From: Fasciola hepatica | Taxonomy: Eukaryota; Platyhelminthes; Trematoda; Plagiorchiida; Fasciolidae | Direction: 5' to 3' | Assembly: GCA_948099385.1 (NCBI GenBank) | Contig: CANUEZ040000014.1 | Location: 2,976,001 to 3,040,000 of the forward strand | Length of the DNA: 64,000 nt | Part shown: one piece after another, positions 22,124-32,410 of the stretch | How positions within the stretch are numbered: the first letter of the stretch is position 1 | Layout: the number at the start of each line of letters is the position of its first letter | The notes under the pieces: generated by a model | Database searches by the model: none | What the model was told of the DNA's origin: nothing | The model's input: only the letters and a program-made list of their open reading frames with translations | Position numbers and translations under genes: made by a program

Positions 22124-22480
22124 TGTGAAGAACAAATACTGGAAATCCTTCTGGATGTTCCACGTGCCCTGTGAATTTGACTGTATTCAACATAACCTCG
22201 AAAAGCTAGCTCATATACCACACTCTTCACGTTTGTTTATCCATGTGAGACATTTGAATTTGGCCTTGAACCGTTTCTGGCCGTCGTGCTTGAGCCACGG
22301 GGCTTTGAACCTTCGGGTTTTACTGTGAAGTCTATTTGCTCGCATACTTGAGGTTTGTACATATTCGTACCCTTTACGAGTGTCAATTTAGTACCGTAAA
22401 TCTACGAATTAATGTTGTTCTTGTTTTGTGATTCGTTTGAGCTGGCAACGCGTTGCTCGATTTTCGAGAATTGACTTACT
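22124..22480 (+). repeat. BEL-2 3' LTR
   Basis: It begins TGTGAAG, directly after a purine-rich tract at 22104-22123, and ends CTTACT. It is nearly identical to the 5' LTR. Confidence 0.9.
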
Positions 22481-23522
22481 TGGGGCATTGCACTTGAAGG
22501 TAAGAATATTGCTTTCTTCCGCGGAAAATATCATTGTAGAACTAGAGCACCGAGAACTGAGAGCTGTTAGATCTTGCAGTTTATCATCGGCAACTGAGCT
22601 AAACTTTCTGGAATCGAAATTATACAAGATTTTTCATGTCGTCCTTGAAGAAGCGGGGACTGCCATGTCGAAAGACACCGAAAACACTTATGTATATGAA
22701 GGAGAGTAGTGGGTCCAAAAAGCTGCCTCGTATGACACCACTGATGACAGGTTCGGGTTTGGAAGCGGAAGTATTTATCCGAACCAACTGGTGACGGTCG
22801 GAGTAACAAGAATTTAACCGTCCGAGTAAGAGGTCCGGGATGTCATAATGTTAGGACTGTGATTTCAGGCGAGTGCGAGACCTGGTAGAAAGACTTCCTC
22901 ATATCTAACAGGTTGATAATCATGAGTATGGCTTCGTCAGCAGTTCACACGACTAAGTTCAAGAATTTACCTTGGAAGTAGAGCACGCACGGTTTTTCAG
23001 GAAGTCCTGCTGGCTCACACTGAGCAAGTTATTTGTTAAAAGGTGGACTTTTGTCTTATTTTTCAGAGAGCTTCTCCATAATTCGGAGGACACTCGGCGA
23101 ACGATTGATAGAACGATAATTTCTGAGAACCTGAACGGAGTCTTTTTGTGCAAGGGGATAATTGTAGAGGTTTTCCGTTGAGTAAAGATGGAGCTAAATT
23201 TTTTATAGATAAGTTGAATAAGTTGGGTTGAGGGATAGAGATATCCGGAACCCTTAGAGTAAAAGCAGCCGGTGGAATACCATCCGGACCTGGGCGGTAA
23301 GAGGGTCCCCTAAAGACTAGAAGTAGAGAAAAGTCATCGGGATGAAACTAAACTGTGTACATAGTCCCACTAGGTAAGAGTGCAGAGTACAATTCAGGAG
23401 TGTGTACACTGTCTTTAAGGGCGGAAGCGAAAAATATGTTGAAAGCTCCAGCTATTTCTTCCGGCTTATCCAGATGGGAGTTTTTGACAGTGGTAGACGG
23501 TATAGCACTGCGGGGTTCGGGG
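22481..23522 (-). mobile_element. LINE-D, piece 2 (RT fingers and palm)
   Basis: On the minus strand, from high to low coordinates: a linker with EEIAGAFNIFFASALKDSV (about 23470-23410); a short block RRVSSELWRSSLKNK followed by QQDFLKNRACSTS (23153-22959), like the LINE-2 segment ending HHGFLKSLSCTT; GVIRGSFLDPLLSFIYIS (motif B); and FKDDMKNL where FADD is expected. Stops and shifts are frequent. It is bounded by BEL-2 on the left and by the BEL-1 target site on the right, and continues at 30228. Confidence 0.7.
23518..23522 (+). repeat. BEL-1 target-site duplication, left (CGGGG)
   Basis: CGGGG abuts the first TG of the left LTR and recurs at 30228-30232. Confidence 0.9.
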
Positions 23523-23900
23523 TGTTACGAACGTTTGAGCAATGCGTAGCCAAATTCGCAACGGATCCCGAAATCAGAAGGCGATTATCCGTGATAATTC
23601 TACGATACTAGATTATTAAAATAAACAATGACGTAAACAATATACAAACCTCAATAATACGATCACAAAGTCTCAACAACGAGAAACCGAATAGCAGCGT
23701 GTGAGCAGACAGCACGTGCGTCACGCAGGTCCTGAACAAGGATGTGCCAAAATAGCGCTCTGGGCGCGAACAAACAACAATTGGTCCAGAGAAACAACCA
23801 GTTCGTAAAGACAAGTCAATAGTGTATGGAAATGAGTGATGTTGGGAAAAACACTGAATCGCGAGGGAAAAAGGGGGATTTTCCACGACCGGCTGTTACA
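23523..23900 (-). repeat. BEL-1 3' LTR
   Basis: 378 bp, TGTTACG to TGTTACA as written on the plus strand. It has the same length as 29850-30227 and no difference was seen between them. Confidence 0.95.
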
Positions 23901-23925
23901 CCGCCCACCAAAATCCTCCTGGATC
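23901..23925 (-). other. BEL-1 polypurine tract
   Basis: On the minus strand, AGGAGGATTTTGGTGGGCGG runs directly into the TGTAAC start of the 3' LTR. BEL-2 has a matching tract at 22104-22123. It primes plus-strand DNA synthesis in this type of element. Confidence 0.8.
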
Positions 23926-24611
23926 CTTAGCAGAGTCAAAGGTTCGGTATAAAGGTACTGATTCTTCCTACCTGCCTAGGCCCTGCTGTCAGTGCGCGCG
24001 TCTAATGCTCGTCGTCGACGTTCTACTACTGGTCGCACCTAACCCATTGGCTACATAGACGTGAGGCTAGTCTACATCTTCCACAAGACCAAGTGACCGA
24101 TGGCGGGCGTGAATGGTCACATAGACGTTGTCCTCGTAAGGGGCCGTCCGGTCCTGGATGTACGCGCTTGAGTGTGTGTGTGTGTGTGTGCGTGCGTGCG
24201 TGTGTGTGTGTGCCGGGGTTACAATGAAATCACAGTTATGACTACACATCAAAGGAGGACTTTCTGCAATGTCAACAAAAGACCGCGTGGCAAGAAAACG
24301 AGTAAATGTAGCATGCATGTGTGACCTGAGCTCCACTACTTCCACATGTGCAAGGGGCATTCGGTAGCGTCAACAAAAGGCGAACACAGAACACTGTCAC
24401 ATGTATGATGGGTTTACGGGATGTAGAGTGCGTCGTGCATGCGTGTATGTATCGGGATGTATAATGGAATCGCACTCATCACCACATATCGGAAAGAACC
24501 TTCTGTAATGTCAACGAAAGGACCGCGGGCACCTTAACGTGTTTGACGGAGATTGTGTGGTATATATGGTGTTTCTTTATCAACCTCGATTACTGGCGTG
24601 AAGAAGGTTTA
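23926..24611 (-). other. BEL-1 3' non-coding region with internal duplication
   Basis: Between the gag-pol stop and the polypurine tract there is no motif-bearing ORF. Segments starting near 24221 and 24459 are imperfect direct repeats about 238 bp apart, sharing TTCTG(C/T)AATGTCAAC and ACCGCG. Confidence 0.7.
24172..24212 (+). repeat. (TG)n microsatellite in BEL-1 3' non-coding region
   Basis: About 40 bases of TG repeats with a central CGTGCGTG interruption. Confidence 0.95.
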
Positions 24612-27600
24612 CTAGGCCTCAGGGTTATCAGCTCCTCCGTCTTCGCTCTCGAGTAGGTTAATACTGCGTATGTCACGAATGAGCACTCCGTTAGCTGTCT
24701 TCACCTTCACCGTTCTTATCATTCCGTCAGTGCTTTTGATAGTTTCCGTAACTACTCCCAAAGACCAAGCGCTGAAATGTGCGCGTTCGTCGGCGATCAT
24801 AACCACGTCCCCAACTTTGAATGGTCTTGTTTTGGCCAGCCACTTCTGTCGAGTCTGCAAAGCCGGTAGGTACTCCCGTAGCCATCGCCTCCAGAAGACC
24901 TTGGCCAGATAGTTCGCTTGCTTCCACCCGTGGAGGTAGCTCCCACGAAGGTTTACCGGCCCTTGGAAACCCTCGTTCGACCTTAGCGTCAATAAGTCGT
25001 TCGGGGTGAGCGCCAGGTGGGTGGGGTCGCCGTTCAATACTGGAACCAGAGAGCGGTTGTTCAGGATTCGCTCCACCTCAGTCATGACGGTGTTCAGCGT
25101 CTCGTCGTCGGGCGGCTGCTGCTTCATGATTGACAGCAATATCCATCTGGCGGACCGGATCATGCGTTCCCATATGCCGCCTCGGTGACTGGCCTTTGGG
25201 GGGTTGAAATGCCATCGTATGTCGTAGGCCACGGTTCGATTCTGCAGTTCGTCCCTGTTCATGTTCTTGTGCCAACGCTGCAATTCCCGTTGAGCGCCCA
25301 CAAAGTTCGATCCATTATCTGAGTATATATCTGCCGGTACGCCTCTTCGGTTGATAAATCTTTGCAAGGCCCGTAGAAACGAATCGGTCGTCATCGAATG
25401 TGCGACTTCTAGGTGTACCGCACGTGATTTCATGCACGTCATGATACATCCGTATCGCTTTTCTAATCTTTTCCCGCACTTGATCCACAAGGGCCCGAAG
25501 TAGTCCAACCCGGTGTCACTGAACGGCCACCAGCCCGTAGTTACCCTGCATTCTGGTAGCGGGGCCATGAGTTGTTTGCCTGCTGTGGCATTGCGTCTCC
25601 TGCATTGCACACACCGTCGGATCACGCGTTTTACAGTCTCTCGTCCTCTCAACAACCAAAGACGCTTTCGGATGACGCTCGTCACGTGACTTTCCCCGGC
25701 ATGTCTCTCCACGGCGTGGACGTGTTGAATCATTAGCTCTACTACGGGTTGTCTCGCAGGCAGCAGTATAGGATACTTTGTGTCGAAGTTCAGGTGGGCG
25801 TTGGTCAGCCTACCATCCACCCGCAGCAGTCCGTTGATGAGTTTGGGGTTTAAACGCTTCAGCTCGCCTCTTGGAGATGGCATGTCTTCATTGGTCAGCC
25901 CCACTTCTTCCGCCCTCTTGAGTTCTCGGGCGAAAGCCTCGCGTTGTATCATTCTGAAAATATTGTACTCTGCCGCTTGTAGCTCATCGGGACCTATCGG
26001 GCCGACCGGTATCCGACCTGAGGGCCGTAGCCCTTTCGTGACTAGTAAACTTATCTTGAACCTGGTTAACCAAACTAGCGAACGAAGCGTCTTCATCCAG
26101 GAAGAAAACCTGACCAGTCGCGATAAAATGGGCGACGCTTCGACGACGTTGGTTGCTATCACTACGCCTTTGATCTCCAGTTCCAATTCCGTAGGGGGTT
26201 TTAATTCGAACACGGGCCAGTCCTGTTTGGGCAATTGCAGGAAGTTCGGCCCTCTCGTCCACGTGTCCAGTTGCCTGAGGTTGTTCGCACCTCGGGAGCA
26301 CAGGTCGGCCGGATTATCGCCAGACCTGACATGACTCCACTGGTGCGTGGCCGATTCATCGTGGATAATCGTGAGCCGGTTAGCAACGAAAGTACTAAAC
26401 CGGCTCCGTACGTTGTTAATGTAGTAAAGTACTATCGTTGAATCCGTCCAGAAGCTCACCGACCAAATGTAGAGATCGAAACATCTCTTCACAGCTTGCA
26501 CCACCTTGACTGCCAACACGGCTGCGCTGAGTTCAAGGCGTGGGATTGAGACCGACTTCAGTGGAGCAACGCGGGCTTTGGCGAACAGGATCCTCGTGGT
26601 ATATTGTCCATCTCCTGCGCACCATCGTCCGTACACCACAGCTCCATAACCGACTTCGGATGCATCGGAAAAGGCATGTAGTTCTCCAGTCCGTGTCGTA
26701 TGGCCAGGGGTCAAACATCGTGGTATTCTTATGTCCCCTAATTTCTTCAAGGTGTTCAAAAATTCCTCCCAGTCCGGCCGGTCCCCTCGGTCCAGTGACT
26801 GGTCCCAATCAACTTTCTTACGGCACAGCCGCTGCAGCAAGATCTTTCCGGGTAGCAGCCATGGTGAGACGAAACCGAGCGGGTCGAACAAACTTGAGAC
26901 GGCAGATAGTATGCCACGACGGGTTATTGGCAGCTCGGGAACGTTCAGTTCGAAAACAAAATCATCCGTTTCCGCGTCCCATTGTATCCCTAAAGTGCGC
27001 TCGATAGGAAGTGGAGAGCCGTCCAAATCTCTTACCCTTTCGACCTTTTCGTGATACGGGATGACCTTCAGCACTTCTGAAGCGTTCGACATCCATTTAG
27101 TTAGATGGAAGCCGCCCTCTTCCAGCAATCTCGTCAGACCCCTGAACTGCTCTAGAGCTGATTCCACATCATCGAATGACCCAAGGTAGTCGTCGACGTA
27201 GAAGTTCCTGCTGACGCTTTCTACCACCGTCCGATGTACCAGATCGCCATGTTTGTTCGTTGATTCTCGGAGGGCGTAGTTGGCACAAAATGGTGACGAT
27301 ATGGCTCCGAAGGGGTGGACGGTCATTCTATAATTCACCACTGCGTTGTCCCGGTCGCTCCCTTCCCACCACAGGAAACGCAAAGCATCTCGTTCTCCTA
27401 CCGGAATCTTCACCTGATGGAACATTTCCCTAATGTCGGCAGACAAAGCCACTTTACCCACTCTGAAACGGCACAGAACATCGATCAGTGGTGTGGTCCA
27501 GTCAGGCCCCTGTAGTAGGCGATCGTTTAACGACTTGCCCTGGAACTTGGCCGCACAGTCGAAAACCACGCGCAGTTTATTGGGTTTTTGGGGGTTGATA

Positions 27601-29807
27601 ACCGGATGGTGAGGCAGATACCAGATACCCCTTTTGCTGTCGGTGTTAACAGGCACCCTTTCAACGTAACCGAGGTCCTCGTTTCGCTTCATCAAATCCG
27701 CGTATCGTTCCCACAGATTCTGGTCTCGAATGAAGCGTTCTTTTAGTCGTAGTAATCGTTGGAGAACATAGTTTCTGTTGTCAGTCCACGGGTCGACCGG
27801 TGTGCGCCATGGGAGGGGAACCTCGAACTGTTTTTTGAGGCCTCTAGTGCCTTGCCGCACCGTTTGTAGAGCGAAGTGATCCTCTTGAGACAACGTCGGT
27901 CTTTCGTCCCCAATGTCATGAAACTCCTTTTCATAAAGCCGTTGCAGATGATACTCTATGCGGTCCGTTTCGGCGGATAAGTAATTCACGGAACCGCGTA
28001 CCCCTACTGGACCGTATAACATCCATCCCAGAGCCGTGCGTACGGCATAAGGTGCCTGGCGGTCGCCCACTCTTTGGTCAAGCACCCAATGCGCCTCTGG
28101 CACGTCGCATCCGATGAGGAGATCCACCTCATCATCTTCCCAGTCTACGACGGTTACATCCTGCAGGTGGGGCCATCGAGTCAAGATTGCGTTCACCGAC
28201 CTTGGTGCTCGCATGGGAAGATCCGCTAACGTGAATGCCTCCGTTGGTTCAATTTCCTCGTTAGTGTCTAGAGAGATGAGTTGCAGCCTTAATCTACCGG
28301 CAGTCATTACCTGTGTTCCGCCCACCGTGCTCACTGCTAACGACGTCGCACCTTTAGCCAGTTGGTGTTTGTCGGCAAACCGCTCTTTCACTAAAGTGGT
28401 GTCGGATCCACTATCAACGAAAGCCAACGCCTTGACTATCCCAGTCGGAGTCACTACTCCCACGGCCACTACGCCTAAACGTACCGGTTTACTGGCAGAT
28501 TGTGAAGTTGAACAAATCACGCTGGGCTTGGCACTCGCCTCGGATATGGTTATTCTCGCCTGATGCAGCAGCCGATGGTGTCTGCCCGTGCAGCCCTCGT
28601 AACCACATCGATTCCTTGTTCTACAGGCTGCTGCCCGGTGCGTGGTGTTGAGACAGATGAAACATGCTCCTGCCATCCTCGCCATTCCCCACCGTTCGTC
28701 TATTGTGGCATTGCCGAACTTGGGGCATTCTGGTAGGCCATGGCTAGTACCACAGGATCTGCAATTTGGTTTCGCCGTAGCATCTCGTGAAATGACGTGT
28801 GTGTTGGTCCAAGGCTGGTACTTTGGATGTTCCCGTACAGGGGTTTGGACTTGGCTAGTACCGGGCTTGTTTGCTCGGTTGCTGTCCCGGATGAGTCGGC
28901 CGAATCTGCTGTCAGCTATCTTCGTTTGCCTGTCTAAGTATTCAGTCAGGTCTTCGAAGTTGGCTTCTCTGTCGCCTCGGCTTATCCGTTCAGCTTCTTC
29001 CGCCCACCGACCCTGTAGTTCGGGAGAGAGGTGACGGACTATGCCTTCCAAAGTGTGCATGGCGTCTAGGTCAGCTCTGTAACCTAAATGGTCGAGGGCT
29101 ATTGAGCAGTTCTGCATCTTGATCACCAGGTCGGCCATGGTGTAGACGTCGCCCTTGGTTTTCTTTGCCTCTGCCATCACGCCCTCTATTAGGTTACGGG
29201 CTACTTTGAAAGGTTGGCCAAACAAGTCCCTCAGAATCTTTCTTGCCCTTGTGTAGCCTTGTTCTGGATCGAGCATGGTGCATCCGTCGATAGCTTCTCG
29301 CGCTCGGCCTCGGCAGTAGTGAGTAAGGTAAAGAAGCCTTTGCCCAGGGTCGGTTACCTTGTTTTCAACGAACGTCTCGAACTGTTTGACAAACTTGCAA
29401 TATTGCTCAGCTCGCCCGTCGAAAACCGTTAACTCCACTCTAGGCAGATCGATCGATGGTGGTTTGTAGTCGGCGACCTGCGTGGGGTTCCCTACCTTAT
29501 TGCACTCTAACCTATCGGAAGTGTCGAAGTCACTGGTCCTATACTCTCGCTGTTTCTGTGTACACTTCTCTGCTTCATGCGCCTGTAGTCTAGCCGAAAG
29601 TAACTGTTGCTCTAGTTCTATTATTCTCAGCTTATATAAATCAACGTCCTTACGATCAATATTGCTTTCAATAACACATGAGCTAGCACTGACAGGACTA
29701 GGCGATCTAGCATTAACTAAAGAATCATAAATACCCAAAACCTCCCCAGAGACTTGCCGTATTACTTCCTGTCCGGGTTCGACTGCCTTTGATCCTTTCC
29801 TTGGCAT
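24612..29807 (-). CDS. BEL/Pao gag-pol polyprotein (intact)
   Basis: The start is taken at MPRKGSK (29807). The frame is open 27 codons further into the LTR, but BEL-2 and the 3441-4260 remnant begin at the same PR-G motif. Length is 1731 aa. Gag block DLPRVELTVFDG lies near residue 115. Zinc knuckles start near 347 (CRSCGTSHGLPEC, CFICLNTTHRAAAC). The protease has DSGSD near 463 and LLIGCDVPEAHWVLD further on. The RT catalytic FYVDD is at about 868. RNase H includes AFSDASEVGYG near 1042 and FWTDSTIVLYY. Integrase has an HH-CC zinc site from about 1357 and DDE residues in LDYFGP (1431), SDNGSNF (1495) and GIWERMI (1544). A DUF5641-like C-terminus ends it. It copies element RNA into DNA in particles and integrates it. 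All key residues are present. Confidence 0.95.
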   Translation of the reverse strand: MPRKGSKAVEPGQEVIRQVSGEVLGIYDSLVNARSPSPVSASSCVIESNIDRKDVDLYKLRIIELEQQLLSARLQAHEAEKCTQKQREYRTSDFDTSDRLECNKVGNPTQVADYKPPSIDLPRVELTVFDGRAEQYCKFVKQFETFVENKVTDPGQRLLYLTHYCRGRAREAIDGCTMLDPEQGYTRARKILRDLFGQPFKVARNLIEGVMAEAKKTKGDVYTMADLVIKMQNCSIALDHLGYRADLDAMHTLEGIVRHLSPELQGRWAEEAERISRGDREANFEDLTEYLDRQTKIADSRFGRLIRDSNRANKPGTSQVQTPVREHPKYQPWTNTHVISRDATAKPNCRSCGTSHGLPECPKFGNATIDERWGMARMAGACFICLNTTHRAAACRTRNRCGYEGCTGRHHRLLHQARITISEASAKPSVICSTSQSASKPVRLGVVAVGVVTPTGIVKALAFVDSGSDTTLVKERFADKHQLAKGATSLAVSTVGGTQVMTAGRLRLQLISLDTNEEIEPTEAFTLADLPMRAPRSVNAILTRWPHLQDVTVVDWEDDEVDLLIGCDVPEAHWVLDQRVGDRQAPYAVRTALGWMLYGPVGVRGSVNYLSAETDRIEYHLQRLYEKEFHDIGDERPTLSQEDHFALQTVRQGTRGLKKQFEVPLPWRTPVDPWTDNRNYVLQRLLRLKERFIRDQNLWERYADLMKRNEDLGYVERVPVNTDSKRGIWYLPHHPVINPQKPNKLRVVFDCAAKFQGKSLNDRLLQGPDWTTPLIDVLCRFRVGKVALSADIREMFHQVKIPVGERDALRFLWWEGSDRDNAVVNYRMTVHPFGAISSPFCANYALRESTNKHGDLVHRTVVESVSRNFYVDDYLGSFDDVESALEQFRGLTRLLEEGGFHLTKWMSNASEVLKVIPYHEKVERVRDLDGSPLPIERTLGIQWDAETDDFVFELNVPELPITRRGILSAVSSLFDPLGFVSPWLLPGKILLQRLCRKKVDWDQSLDRGDRPDWEEFLNTLKKLGDIRIPRCLTPGHTTRTGELHAFSDASEVGYGAVVYGRWCAGDGQYTTRILFAKARVAPLKSVSIPRLELSAAVLAVKVVQAVKRCFDLYIWSVSFWTDSTIVLYYINNVRSRFSTFVANRLTIIHDESATHQWSHVRSGDNPADLCSRGANNLRQLDTWTRGPNFLQLPKQDWPVFELKPPTELELEIKGVVIATNVVEASPILSRLVRFSSWMKTLRSLVWLTRFKISLLVTKGLRPSGRIPVGPIGPDELQAAEYNIFRMIQREAFARELKRAEEVGLTNEDMPSPRGELKRLNPKLINGLLRVDGRLTNAHLNFDTKYPILLPARQPVVELMIQHVHAVERHAGESHVTSVIRKRLWLLRGRETVKRVIRRCVQCRRRNATAGKQLMAPLPECRVTTGWWPFSDTGLDYFGPLWIKCGKRLEKRYGCIMTCMKSRAVHLEVAHSMTTDSFLRALQRFINRRGVPADIYSDNGSNFVGAQRELQRWHKNMNRDELQNRTVAYDIRWHFNPPKASHRGGIWERMIRSARWILLSIMKQQPPDDETLNTVMTEVERILNNRSLVPVLNGDPTHLALTPNDLLTLRSNEGFQGPVNLRGSYLHGWKQANYLAKVFWRRWLREYLPALQTRQKWLAKTRPFKVGDVVMIADERAHFSAWSLGVVTETIKSTDGMIRTVKVKTANGVLIRDIRSINLLESEDGGADNPEA

Positions 29808-29849
29808 TTTGCGTGAATTTTCCTCGTTCCAAATAGATCTATTGAGTAT

Positions 29850-30227
29850 TGTTACGAACGTTTGAGCAATGCGTAGCCAAATTCGCAACGGATCCCGAAA
29901 TCAGAAGGCGATTATCCGTGATAATTCTACGATACTAGATTATTAAAATAAACAATGACGTAAACAATATACAAACCTCAATAATACGATCACAAAGTCT
30001 CAACAACGAGAAACCGAATAGCAGCGTGTGAGCAGACAGCACGTGCGTCACGCAGGTCCTGAACAAGGATGTGCCAAAATAGCGCTCTGGGCGCGAACAA
30101 ACAACAATTGGTCCAGAGAAACAACCAGTTCGTAAAGACAAGTCAATAGTGTATGGAAATGAGTGATGTTGGGAAAAACACTGAATCGCGAGGGAAAAAG
30201 GGGGATTTTCCACGACCGGCTGTTACA
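29850..30227 (-). repeat. BEL-1 5' LTR
   Basis: 378 bp. It should carry the promoter for the minus-strand transcript. I found no clear TATA box or a tRNA-matching primer site just inside it. Confidence 0.95.
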
Positions 30228-30232
30228 CGGGG
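30228..30232 (+). repeat. BEL-1 target-site duplication, right (CGGGG)
   Basis: Exact copy of 23518-23522, directly abutting the right LTR. Confidence 0.9.
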
Positions 30233-31298
30233 TTTCTTGCTTCCTTCAGCTTACACAATATTTCTGCTCCCTAGGGATGGAGTGGAGCTTTTGGATCCTG
30301 TTCAGTTAGCATGAGTTTAGTTTTTGATTTGACGGTCACTGACAGTCGTTCCATTTGGATATTTACCGATAGTTCCCGGGTTTAGAGTGCAAGTCTTCGA
30401 AGGTTAGAAAGATTTTATTTCATCCTCGCTGGTCTGTTTGGTCTAGAGTTCGTCAGGGCCGGCATACATTGAGTGACATTGTTTAAACGCTGGCTGAGAA
30501 CAAAGTATAGTTCGTCTGCTACCACACGAGGATCGGGCGAAAGAAACGATGCATCGCGACTGGAAGGTCTGATTACTTTTGGAAAGCTGCTATAGTGAGG
30601 TAAGTGACATGGCTTGAGAGACGGTTTGGAGGAAACGACGACTTTTGGTACAGAGAAAGCGCACTGGACAGCCTTGTGGTCACATCTAGGAAGCTATCTC
30701 ACACAGAGGTGTCCACATTATTAAGCTCTTAAGAAAACAGATCTGGGGCTATTTCTTCTGGTAGGTGACTAAATGTGTTGAGTCCAACCACCAAGGTGTG
30801 TACAGGTAAGAAAATCCTGATAAAGTCATGGGTCAGATTGTGATAGCCAACACACCCCTGGAGCTTTGCAATCAATTTGTGATCGATGGGGTAGGCGAAT
30901 GCAGATGAAAAGCGTCAATAATAGGTAAAATATTGTCCTTGGTAGATTTGGGCTATCGGTAAATGCATTCAAGCAAGAGTTCTTTTGAGTACTGTTTAAC
31001 TGTTGCCAAGTCTGAGCCATCAACTGCATCAAGGGCTGGGTATTGCACCAAAGAAAAGGGGGAAGATTATTTGCAGCATAATAGGCAACCCCCTATTCGA
31101 CGATGTACTCTAGAATTTCCGAAGGCCTTTTAACTAGATATGGCGAAGCCTAGGTTGGGAGTGTTTGTTTAACACCACGTTTCCGTGATGAGGATGAGGT
31201 CACAGTTAGAAAAGAGGACCCGGGCAAGCAAAAGGTGAACTGTTGCCAATAATGAACGAATGTTATTTACGAAGATGGACACGCATATTGTGCTTTTT

Positions 31299-32221
31299 TT
31301 ACTGGTGCAAGAAGTAGTTGTTCGAACTTTGAGGTTGGAGGGGATAGTCGTGGTACCGACTAGTAGGATGAGACATTCCTGGGTAGATTGCTGTGTATGC
31401 AGGTTGAGGACTTGTGGAGAGACTTTTGTTCCATATCAAAAGGGCCAGTAAAGACTGTGGGAGAGCTAATAGGACAAGTGGTATGTTCGAACGTAGTAGT
31501 TTCTGAGTTCTACTGTGAACTTTCGGAGTGGCCGGTTTCCGAGAGACTAAATAAGAAAGCGCGGGGAGCTTCTTTGGGGGTGAGTGGAGGAGTCTGAATC
31601 TAAGAACCAGAATGGGGTGAAAGGAAGTTAGAAACATAATCTTCGGTTACAGAGGGGTCTCGGTTTGAGGCAGAAATACGACTTGGTGGATTGGCTGTTA
31701 TACCACCGTTGAGGACAGGTGGGGTGAATAAACTGGGATGAGTTTGTGGTATAGGGCCATGTTTTGCCCAGGCAGATAGGGGAAAAATGGGTATTTTGTA
31801 TCGGTACTAAGTAGTCTTGGGATGTACGCCCGGTCGGTTGGGTGAGACGAGAGCCTGATTCGAAGGGAGGGGGTGATGGTGTGCTGCCGTGGTTGGGTCG
31901 AGGTACGTAAACAGCTGAGATACATAGAAGGGCTGCAGTGAGAGTCGTAGAGGAAAATCTGGAAACTGTCTTCGACCTGGTGGGACACTGAGCGAGTACA
32001 AGGAATGCTGTACGTGGTACACTGAAAACTACGAAAGTTCTAATGGCAGTGCCAGAGATGGTGGTACGCATAAGGACAGATTTGTGATACGTTACTCGTA
32101 GGCCCACTGCTGGACCACGCGGGAGCTTGGTGTTCTTCCAGGTTGGTGAGGATTGAAGGGCAAGCCTAGAGGTCAGACCACGACATGGAGAATATTTACG
32201 AAAAAAGTGACCCGTGTACAT
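31299..32221 (-). pseudogene. LINE-D proline/serine-rich linker before endonuclease
   Basis: Two abutting minus-strand frames (32221-31628 and 31637-31299) are rich in Pro, Ser, Thr and Arg, with repeated P-rich runs (PRPNHGSTPSPPPFES). They occupy the place of the Pro-rich segment seen in LINE-2 and LINE-A. No enzyme motif is present. The endonuclease start with ITETW lies just downstream, below 31260. Confidence 0.5.
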
Positions 32222-32410
32222 GGCCAGACAGTGTTTGTTCGAAATTCAGGACGGGATCCAAGTGATCTGTCTACCAAGTGGTTGAAGAGGTTAAGTGATA
32301 TGAATAGAAGTGGCCACAAGTGGCGTAGTTGCATTCGAAACCTTACTTTACCCTCGGTAAGTGAGCGTTCTACTTCACAGTTTTAGGATCTAAATCATCT
32401 AATGCCTCTA

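Larger units (their letters stand above)
18351..22480 (+). mobile_element. BEL-2: internally deleted BEL/Pao LTR retrotransposon
   Basis: Two 357-bp LTRs (18351-18707 and 22124-22480) flank a 3.4-kb interior that holds gag, part of the protease and a short RNase H remnant, but no RT palm and no integrase. A polypurine tract (GGAAGGATTTTGGGCGGCGG) sits directly before the right LTR and matches the one in BEL-1. The element sits inside LINE-D. Flanking bases are GGGGG on the left and TGGGG on the right, an imperfect 5-bp target duplication. Total length is 4130, against 6705 for BEL-1. Confidence 0.9.
23523..30227 (-). mobile_element. BEL-1: complete BEL/Pao LTR retrotransposon
   Basis: This 6705-bp minus-strand element is bounded by two 378-bp LTRs that look identical throughout, with a perfect CGGGG 5-bp duplication on either side. 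A single gag-pol frame fills 24612-29807, and a polypurine tract sits next to the 3' LTR. Domain order (Gag, zinc knuckles, aspartic protease, RT, RNase H, integrase with DUF5641-type C-terminus) is that of BEL/Pao. No env-like ORF is present. It is inserted in LINE-D. Identical LTRs and an open ORF indicate a very recent insertion. Confidence 0.95.

Noticed and set aside
23608..23886. Two identical 92-codon ORFs (23608-23886 and 29935-30213) as a duplicated gene
   Set aside because: Both lie wholly within the identical BEL-1 LTRs and are chance frames.
25780..27054. Plus-strand ORFs up to 184 codons within BEL-1
   Set aside because: Antisense shadows of the intact minus-strand gag-pol frame; no domain motifs.
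29808..29888. Earlier Met for BEL-1 gag-pol inside the 5' LTR
   Set aside because: These 27 codons overlap the LTR end; related BEL copies start at the PR-G motif, so 29807 is the better start.
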